DNA from: Bacillota bacterium
GTDB lineage: Bacteria; Bacillota_C; Negativicutes; CTSoil-072
Length of the DNA stretch: 5,333 nt
Reading direction: 5' to 3'
NCBI GenBank assembly: GCA_017861495.1
Contig: JAGFXW010000177.1
Span: forward strand, 1-5,333
Shown here: positions 1 to 4,021 of the stretch, in pieces
Numbering within the stretch: position 1 is the first letter of the stretch
How the letters are laid out: every line of letters starts with the position of its first letter
Notes under the pieces: model-generated
Databases searched by the model: none
What the model was told of the DNA's origin: nothing
What the model saw: only the letters and a program-made list of their open reading frames with translations
Program-made: the position numbers and the translations under genes

Positions 1-1021
1 TTTCCGGATTACCGTGGAATCGTTGCAATGCCGGGTTAAACCGTTCGGCAAGAGACACCCTTTTATCCCCTTGCACTAATTTGTCGGCCAGAAAAACAAC
101 GGCTTCTTCATTGATTGCATCCTGTGGAGAAAATTTCATATCCATATGCGCAGCGACAATGCCTTTTAAGCGGGAAAATCCCATGCAAGAAAGTAATTTA
201 CTGCCGCGCTTGGCATGATTGAGCTTTCCCTTTGCCAAATCATGGATTACGCAACCGACAGTTACCAAACGAATGTCAAGTTGTTGGCCGGCTTGGTTCA
301 ACGCAGAAGCCAATGCACAACCGATGGCCGCAACAGCCTGTCCGTGCCGTAATACCCTGCTGTCGGCCTGATATTTGCTGAGCATGGCATAACATTCCGC
401 ATCCGTCGGGATATTTCGGCTACGGTGATATTCCGTCAGTTTCCGATAGTCATCTATGGTATCAATATCCATTAAAATTCCTTCATCGACGACTTCTGCT
501 TCCGCCGAATCTGCTTCAAACCGGTCCAAAACAGCCCGCAGTCCGCCAGCTCCATCACTCTGAAGGATCGCCGGAAAACATTTGGCGCTGATCAGCGGCG
601 GATGACCTCTTTTGCCGTTAAAAACGGGATATACAACGGCTGCTCCCGTTTTTCTGTAGACCTTTAAAATCTCTTTTATGCTGTGCCGCCGGATCAACGG
701 ATTATCCCCGGGCAAAAGCAGAAACGCTTCCGCATCCGGTTCTACGCTGCGAATTCCCGCCAGAATAGAAGAAAACATTCCTTCCGGATACAGTGGATTA
801 TCGAGTACCTGTCCAGTAAAACCAGCCAGAACAGCGTGGATTTTTTCTCCCTGATAACCGGTTACTACCCGGATATCTTGTATTCCTCCCTGGCGCAGAC
901 TATTCACAGCCGTTTCGATCACTGTTTTTTCACCCAACGGCAGCAACGGTTTAAACACGCCCATTCGGCTCGAATAACCTGCCGCCACAATAATGCCGCT
1001 TATTTTCCCATTGTTAGCCAT
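1..1021 (-). CDS. MobA/MocA-like nucleotidyltransferase fused to HD domain (DVU_1551-type), 3' end off window
   Basis: The reading frame is open from ATG at 1021 to the left edge, giving 340 residues with no stop, so the C-terminus is missing. Residues 1-200 are a MobA/MocA-like NTP transferase: glycine-rich nucleotide loop GIIVAAGYSSRMG (9-21) followed by KPLLPLG (24-30), the metal-binding LLPGDNPL (102-109), the MocA-like GKRGHPPL (136-143) and DIDTIDDY (185-192). Residues about 205-340 look like an HD phosphohydrolase domain: H226, H260-D261 in IHDLAK, H292 in AAHMD and D313 in FLADKL. Family knowledge: MocA-type enzymes transfer CMP to molybdopterin to make the cofactor of xanthine-dehydrogenase-like hydroxylases in the cytoplasm; the HD partner's substrate is unknown. 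The start overlaps the end of the XdhC gene by 22 bases, implying translational coupling. I chose this ATG because the NTP-binding loop begins eight residues later. The architecture matches what I remember of the DVU_1551 family. The nucleotide and acceptor specificity are inferred. Confidence 0.9.
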   Translation of the reverse strand, partial: MANNGKISGIIVAAGYSSRMGVFKPLLPLGEKTVIETAVNSLRQGGIQDIRVVTGYQGEKIHAVLAGFTGQVLDNPLYPEGMFSSILAGIRSVEPDAEAFLLLPGDNPLIRRHSIKEILKVYRKTGAAVVYPVFNGKRGHPPLISAKCFPAILQSDGAGGLRAVLDRFEADSAEAEVVDEGILMDIDTIDDYRKLTEYHRSRNIPTDAECYAMLSKYQADSRVLRHGQAVAAIGCALASALNQAGQQLDIRLVTVGCVIHDLAKGKLNHAKRGSKLLSCMGFSRLKGIVAAHMDMKFSPQDAINEEAVVFLADKLVQGDKRVSLAERFNPALQRFHGNPE

Positions 1022-2061
1022 TTTTCACACTCCACTCTGGCCTTAATCAGTTCTGCCACAATGCTTACCGCGATTTCTTCCGGAGTTTCCGCATCAATGT
1101 CGATACCAATAGGAGAATGGACTTGCTGCAATGTTTCTGTATGAAATCCTTTCTTTTTCAACTCCTGGTACAAAGCGTCCCGTTTTCGTTTACTGCCGAT
1201 CATCCCAATATAGACTGCACCCGTAAGCAGCATCTGTTCCAATACAATGCCATCGTGCAAATGCCCTCTCGTTACGATCACTACATAACTGTCACTGCCA
1301 ATATTCAGTTCCGGCAAAAACCGAAAATCATCAACGATAACAACCATCGCTTCGGGAAAACGGTCATGATTGGCAAAATCAGGTCGATCATCAACGACAA
1401 CCGTTTTAAAGCCAACCATATTCGTTAACCGGGCAACCTGCTGCGAAACATGTCCGGCACCAAATAAATAGACGGTTCCGGCATTGCGTATTGGCTCGAC
1501 AAGGTAATGCTTTCCGTCTCTTTCATCCGCATGAATGGAAATTTTGACCGCCTCGGATGATAATTTACCAATAAAATCCGGATCACTTTGAAAACTGCCA
1601 ACAATTGTTCCATCCTGCAATACTAAACATTGCTGACTCGATTCCGCCCGCTTCTCTTCCAATTTCAACTCCGTGATTAACCAGGCTTTTTGCGCTGTTT
1701 CCATCGTGAAAAGCACAGCCTCATATACTGTTTGTTTGCCAAGATCATCAGCCGGAATATAATCGACAAAAATTTTTCCTGACCCGCCGCAAATCATGCC
1801 AAGGCCCGCAGCGTCCTTTCCGGTAAGATCGAAATCCTGGATGATTGCCTGCTGGCTGATATGCACCTGTTTTGCCAATCGTATCGTTTCCGCCTCCAAC
1901 CGGCCTCCGCCTACGGAGCCGATAATGGAACCATCCAAACAAACGGCCATCTTGGCGCCTTCCGACCTTGGCGATGATCCGGAGCTATGAAAAATAGTCG
2001 CTAGCACAATATTTTCTCCCGCAGCAAGCAATCGGAGTAAATCTTGGTAGAATTTCTTCAT
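1000..2061 (-). CDS. XdhC family molybdenum hydroxylase (aldehyde oxidoreductase) maturation factor
   Basis: A complete 353-residue protein of normal length for a two-domain XdhC/CoxI family member. The N-terminal XdhC/CoxI domain has SSGSSPRSEGAKM (26-38), the family signature GSVGGGRLE (48-56) and GMICGGSG (88-95). The C-terminal Rossmann-like domain starts with VYLFGAGHVSQQVA (197-210) and the acidic VVVDDRP (221-227). It continues with VTRGHLHD (263-270), YIGMIGSKRKR (284-294) and SPIGIDIDAETPEEIAVSI (316-334), all typical of the family. Family knowledge: XdhC binds molybdenum cofactor, supports its sulfuration and passes it to xanthine-dehydrogenase-type apoenzymes; it is cytosolic and not part of the final enzyme. 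An AGGGGG ribosome site lies just upstream of the ATG. The preceding gene ends 41 bases away and the next gene, a MobA-like transferase, overlaps by 22 bases. This pairing strongly suggests a molybdenum hydroxylase client, which is not in the window. Confidence 0.95.
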   Translation of the reverse strand: MKKFYQDLLRLLAAGENIVLATIFHSSGSSPRSEGAKMAVCLDGSIIGSVGGGRLEAETIRLAKQVHISQQAIIQDFDLTGKDAAGLGMICGGSGKIFVDYIPADDLGKQTVYEAVLFTMETAQKAWLITELKLEEKRAESSQQCLVLQDGTIVGSFQSDPDFIGKLSSEAVKISIHADERDGKHYLVEPIRNAGTVYLFGAGHVSQQVARLTNMVGFKTVVVDDRPDFANHDRFPEAMVVIVDDFRFLPELNIGSDSYVVIVTRGHLHDGIVLEQMLLTGAVYIGMIGSKRKRDALYQELKKKGFHTETLQQVHSPIGIDIDAETPEEIAVSIVAELIKARVECEKWLTMGK

Positions 2062-2102
2062 GCTGATCCCCCTAGCAATTCATAGACTGTCCCTTTCGCT
2101 TG

Positions 2103-2552
2103 TCAATAACTGACTTCACCGGATGCAGAGTATCCATTCGCAGCCAAGATAGCCATTACTTTCTCGTACGATTTTTGGACAATTTGCGGACAACGGGCTG
2201 CCCGGTTTGCCGGATTATTCTCCAATATGGTAAAACAATCATGTCCGCCATATTTTGCGCCTTCCTCTTGTTCAAACCATTCTACAAACTCTTTAATCAT
2301 ATCGTTCAAACGGCTGTCTTCCATTTCCTCGGCCGAACCTTTGCCTGCATATAATCCAATTAAGCAAGCGCCGCCAGTCAATGCGCCGCAGGTCTTGCCG
2401 CAGAAGCCCAGGCCGCCGATCAATCCGGACATGGCCTTGATCAGATCAGGGTTTTCTTTTCCCTGCGCTTCCAATGCCAAAATAAACAGTATTTGGCTGC
2501 ATAAAAAACCTTGTTGCGACAATTCGACCATCTTAAAGAATAAATCTGTCAT
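2103..2552 (-). CDS. C-GCAxxG-C-C family protein (DVU_1555-type)
   Basis: 149 residues from ATG at 2552. Conserved cysteines occur in the family order: C18 (GFLCSQ), C51 (GFCGK), C55 in CGALTGG (55-61, the CGAxxG core), C63, C106 (GHDCF) and C121 (ARCPQI). The glycine-rich helical stretch GLIGGLGFCGKTCGALTGG (43-61) is characteristic. Family knowledge: these proteins are found with redox and metal genes in anaerobes and are suspected to bind a metal or cluster or act in redox chemistry, but no reaction is established. A longer in-frame start at 2588 would add 12 residues (MQRPLT...), but it overlaps the upstream gene and would code through the purine-rich ribosome site GGAAGGCGGAAGGA, so I chose the internal ATG. 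It lies 20 bases after the 86-residue gene and 41 bases before the XdhC gene. No signal peptide is seen; it is probably cytoplasmic. Confidence 0.9.
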   Translation of the reverse strand: MTDLFFKMVELSQQGFLCSQILFILALEAQGKENPDLIKAMSGLIGGLGFCGKTCGALTGGACLIGLYAGKGSAEEMEDSRLNDMIKEFVEWFEQEEGAKYGGHDCFTILENNPANRAARCPQIVQKSYEKVMAILAANGYSASGEVSY

Positions 2553-2572
2553 ATTCCTTCCGCCTTCCTTCG

Positions 2573-2833
2573 TTAATGGTCGTTGCACCTCGGGCGGTCC
2601 GCTCCTTTACCAACCAATTCATTAATCCGGCAAAGTGCCGTTTCCGATAAAAAATGGATCTGGGACAATTTTCCGTCCAATGTTTCCCCGGAAATAATGA
2701 TGCCATTACAGTTTTCAAAATATTGGATTGGAAGGCTGCGTTGAAACTTCTTGCCCGTATTTTTATCAATCACTTCAATGGTGACAGAATCCGCTTCAAT
2801 TTGTTCCAGTAATTCTTCACGTTCTTCCATCAT
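2573..2833 (-). CDS. Small conserved-looking protein of unknown function (86 aa)
   Basis: I do not recognise a named domain. The frame is supported by a perfect AGGAGG five bases before the first of two tandem ATG codons (2833 and 2830; either could be used) and by its tight fit, with 20 bases to the next gene. The sequence starts with an acidic segment (MMEEREELLEQIEAD). A probably beta-rich middle follows (SVTIEVIDKNTGKKF, then IQYFENCNGIIISGE at about 36-50), then an amphipathic helix (SETALCRINELVGKG, 63-77). The C-terminus is polar and short, RPRCNDH. Cysteines are at 42, 67 and 82. There is no signal peptide and no membrane segment. Its position between a zinc-ribbon gene and a C-GCAxxG-C-C gene suggests an accessory role in the same pathway; the C-terminal Cys/His-containing tail could bind metal. 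Function is unassigned. Confidence 0.75.
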   Translation of the reverse strand: MMEEREELLEQIEADSVTIEVIDKNTGKKFQRSLPIQYFENCNGIIISGETLDGKLSQIHFLSETALCRINELVGKGADRPRCNDH

Positions 2834-2838
2834 CCGTT

Positions 2839-2844
2839 CCTCCT
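2839..2844 (-). promoter_or_regulatory. Ribosome binding site of the 86-residue gene
   Basis: Perfect AGGAGG on the minus strand, five bases before ATG 2833 and eight before ATG 2830. It fixes the start of the unrecognised 86-residue protein to this tandem ATG pair. Confidence 0.8.
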
Positions 2845-2857
2845 GTCTAATTTCTTT

Positions 2858-2884
2858 CTACTGCCGGCAATACCCGCAGGGCAC
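2858..2884 (-). other. Possible 8-codon CxxC micro-ORF (VPCGYCRQ)
   Basis: GTG at 2884 follows a perfect AGGAGG (2890-2895) at five-base spacing and opens an ORF of eight codons, (M/V)PCGYCRQ, ending in TAG at 2858-2860. It is in the same frame as the zinc-ribbon gene upstream, separated from it by a UGA and a UAG. It contains a CxxC pair. It could be a tiny leader peptide, a remnant of a longer zinc-ribbon C-terminus, or chance. Nothing beyond the ribosome site and the spacing supports it. Confidence 0.25.
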
Positions 2885-2900
2885 AGGTACCTCCTACGGG
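2873..2900 (-). promoter_or_regulatory. Hairpin B in the intergenic gap (8-bp stem)
   Basis: On the transcript, CCCGUAGG (2900-2893) can pair with CCUGCGGG (2880-2873) over 8 bp with one G-U wobble and a 12-base loop. The stem and loop hold the AGGAGG at 2890-2895. There is no following U-run, so it is not a classical intrinsic terminator. It shares its 5' arm with the longer inverted repeat at 2890-2956, so the two folds exclude each other. A regulatory role is inferred only. Confidence 0.4.
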
Positions 2901-2956
2901 ATACAAGAGCCCCTCAAAGTACGTTTACAGTTATGCTGTCATTTTGCCGTAGGAAG
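2890..2956 (-). repeat. Hairpin A: 10-bp inverted repeat spanning the zinc-ribbon stop codon
   Basis: On the transcript, CUUCCUACGG (2956-2947, the last codons of the zinc-ribbon gene) can pair with CCGUAGGAGG (2899-2890) over 10 bp with one G-U wobble. The 47-base loop begins just before the UGA stop (2941-2939) and holds a small ACAG/CUGU hairpin. The 3' arm includes the AGGAGG at 2890-2895. It could be a mRNA stability or translation-control element, or chance. Confidence 0.35.
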
Positions 2957-3112
2957 GATTAACCGTTGTCCCATTCTGCATTTCGGACAATTTCGTCCCT
3001 CATTGGTATCTTCACACTGTTTACAATACACCGTGAAACACCGGCAGCACTGGTATAAAGGGGCATTGTCAACAATCTCCCGGCTACAGCGGGGACATAT
3101 TTTTTTATCCAA
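2939..3112 (-). CDS. Small Cys-rich zinc-ribbon protein (57 aa), TTG start
   Basis: This gene is easy to miss because it uses TTG (3112-3110); an in-frame stop at 3121-3119 rules out any earlier start. An AGGATGAGG ribosome site ends four bases upstream, inside the end of the methyltransferase gene, which it overlaps by eight bases. The 57-residue product, beginning MDKKICPRCS, has cysteine pairs CPRC (6-9), CCRC (22-25), CKQC (30-33) and CPKC (42-45). This pattern is expected for two interleaved zinc ribbons or a small treble-clef/RING-like fold. The tail is basic and hydrophobic (RMGQRLILPTAK). It is probably a cytoplasmic metal-binding or protein-protein interaction module; function is unknown. 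It is the second tiny CxxC-pair protein in this operon. After the UGA the frame continues with more cysteines before a UAG, noted as a finding. The Cys-pair density and translational coupling argue it is real. Confidence 0.75.
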   Translation of the reverse strand: MDKKICPRCSREIVDNAPLYQCCRCFTVYCKQCEDTNEGRNCPKCRMGQRLILPTAK

Positions 3113-3803
3113 ATGACCTCATCCTTTCCTGCCTTTTTTCTGCTATGAGCATAAAATAGCCTAATTTCTTTCGGCGAATTTCTTTTTCAAAACCATTTAA
3201 TTTATTACAGCAGGGGAAGAAGGGCCGCAAATCCTCGGAAAATCCATATTTCATAATGTAACCGGCAGTAAATTCCCGTAAGTAAGCTGACTGGTCTTCC
3301 CAGGCGATGATCTCAAAATCGTTTTTGCCCAGAAGAACGTGTAAATTTTTCTCCTCCGTATAGCCGGTTTGCCCATCCGTTATGGTGGGCAGGCAACAGT
3401 CCTGGGAAGAACGTTTCCAGTGCTTGTCGTATAAATCAGAAACCGCCAACTTTCCGCCCGGTTTTAACAGCCGAAACATTTCAGCCATTATTTTTTCCAA
3501 ACCTTCCATCGTCGATAAACTGCACTCGGCAATAACCCCGTCGAAAGCGCCGTCAATAAACGGCATTCGTTCGCTAAAACCATAAATGACCGGCAATTCC
3601 CCGCAGCGCTTTTTCCCCTGGCCCAACCGTTCCATCGACAAATCAATTCCCACGGCATCGATCCCGCAATGCTTGCGCAAATATTCGACAGTGGTTCCGG
3701 TGCCACAACCGACATCCAAAACTCTGGCCCCGGCAGAAAAAGAGCATGCTTCGATCATCCGCTTTGTCAAGGTCAATCCACCAGGGTGTTGATTCAACAT
3801 CAT
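3105..3803 (-). CDS. trsM: SAM-dependent class I methyltransferase (DVU_1556/TrsM-type)
   Basis: 232 residues. The SAM-binding Rossmann core is clear: motif I VLDVGCGTGTTVEYL (28-42), acidic motif VGIDLS (51-56), GFSERMPF (75-82), FDGVIAECSLS (87-97), and the post-core FRLLKPGGKLAVSDLY (110-125). The N-terminal HPGGLTLTKR (6-15) and C-terminal KLGYFMLIAEK (213-223) fit what I recall of the DVU_1556 (TrsM) family; the symbol rests on memory of that family. It also carries two vicinal cysteine pairs, C136-C137 (QDCCLP) and C198-C199 (FFPCCN), resembling the thiol equipment of arsenite-type methyltransferases. The substrate is unknown and could be a small molecule or a metalloid/selenium species. 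A GGAGG site (3812-3808) precedes tandem ATGs at 3803 and 3800; the first gives an ATGA overlap with the upstream redox gene, the second a one-base overlap. It is followed by the zinc-ribbon gene, overlapping by eight bases. Confidence 0.92.
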   Translation of the reverse strand: MMLNQHPGGLTLTKRMIEACSFSAGARVLDVGCGTGTTVEYLRKHCGIDAVGIDLSMERLGQGKKRCGELPVIYGFSERMPFIDGAFDGVIAECSLSTMEGLEKIMAEMFRLLKPGGKLAVSDLYDKHWKRSSQDCCLPTITDGQTGYTEEKNLHVLLGKNDFEIIAWEDQSAYLREFTAGYIMKYGFSEDLRPFFPCCNKLNGFEKEIRRKKLGYFMLIAEKRQERMRSFG

Positions 3804-4009
3804 TTATCCTCCAGTGCAGCTTCCACCTGCTTCATTTTCCCATTCGCCAACTCTTCGGGAATGTATATCAATCCGCATTGGGGACATTTATACAATTCAA
3901 CCGGAAAAGTGCTTCCCAGGTACGCCAGCGTTACTTTACCCAGTGTCAATGGAATTCCGCATTTGACACACTCAATATTACCCTGCTGCTGACCATTCTG
4001 ATCGCTCAT
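3800..4009 (-). CDS. Small two-CxxC redox/rubredoxin-like protein (DVU_1557-type)
   Basis: 69 residues with CVKC (14-17) and CPQC (42-45) spaced like a zinc ribbon or rubredoxin-type metal site. The core KVTLAYLGSTFPVELYKCPQCGLIYIPEEL (25-54) is the most family-like part; the GLIYIPEEL segment after the second CxxC resembles the DVU_1557 family redox protein as I remember it. The charged C-terminal tail (NGKMKQVEAALEDK) is probably helical. The metal could be Fe (electron carrier) or Zn (structural), which cannot be told from sequence. It starts at ATG 4009 with a GGGAG site five bases upstream, 12 bases after the Fe-S oxidoreductase stop. Its stop overlaps the methyltransferase start (ATGA). 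This suggests it is co-translated with both and may carry electrons between them. No signal peptide; cytoplasmic. Confidence 0.88.
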   Translation of the reverse strand: MSDQNGQQQGNIECVKCGIPLTLGKVTLAYLGSTFPVELYKCPQCGLIYIPEELANGKMKQVEAALEDK

Positions 4010-4021
4010 CGTTCTCCCTCA

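Larger units (their letters stand above)
2834..2938 (-). other. 105-base intergenic gap, longest in the operon, with structured sequence
   Basis: This is the only gap longer than about 40 bases between genes here. It contains two alternative inverted repeats, two AGGAGG sequences (2890-2895 and 2839-2844) and a possible 8-codon ORF, all described separately. No convincing -35/-10 promoter pair or U-tract terminator is visible, so transcription probably reads through. Confidence 0.6.

Noticed and set aside
683..1428. Plus-strand ORFs opposite the MobA-HD and XdhC genes
   Set aside because: They are antisense shadows of genes with clear family motifs; no domain and no upstream signals.
2553..2588. 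Upstream ATG giving a 161-residue C-GCAxxG-C-C protein
   Set aside because: The extra 12 residues (MQRPLTKEGGRN) are translated from the ribosome site and overlap the preceding gene; the ATG at 2552 fits the family and the spacing.
2533..2769. 78-residue minus-strand ORF (MIKIRARSF...)
   Set aside because: Out of frame with, and nested across, the 86-residue gene and the start of the C-GCAxxG-C-C gene; composition is not protein-like and it lacks its own ribosome site.
2873..2900. Intrinsic terminator in the gap
   Set aside because: The hairpin is not followed by a U-run on the transcript (next bases are mixed), and downstream genes have no visible promoter of their own.
2850..2931. Selenoprotein read through the other UGA at 2905-2903 (frame ending in ATGA at the next gene)
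   Set aside because: That frame has a stop shortly upstream and no credible start codon before the UGA, so no protein would reach it.
2751..3116. 121-residue plus-strand ORF across the intergenic gap
   Set aside because: It lies antisense to the zinc-ribbon gene and the 86-residue gene start, has no recognisable domain, and its cysteines are sporadic; the minus-strand reading has regular CxxC pairs.
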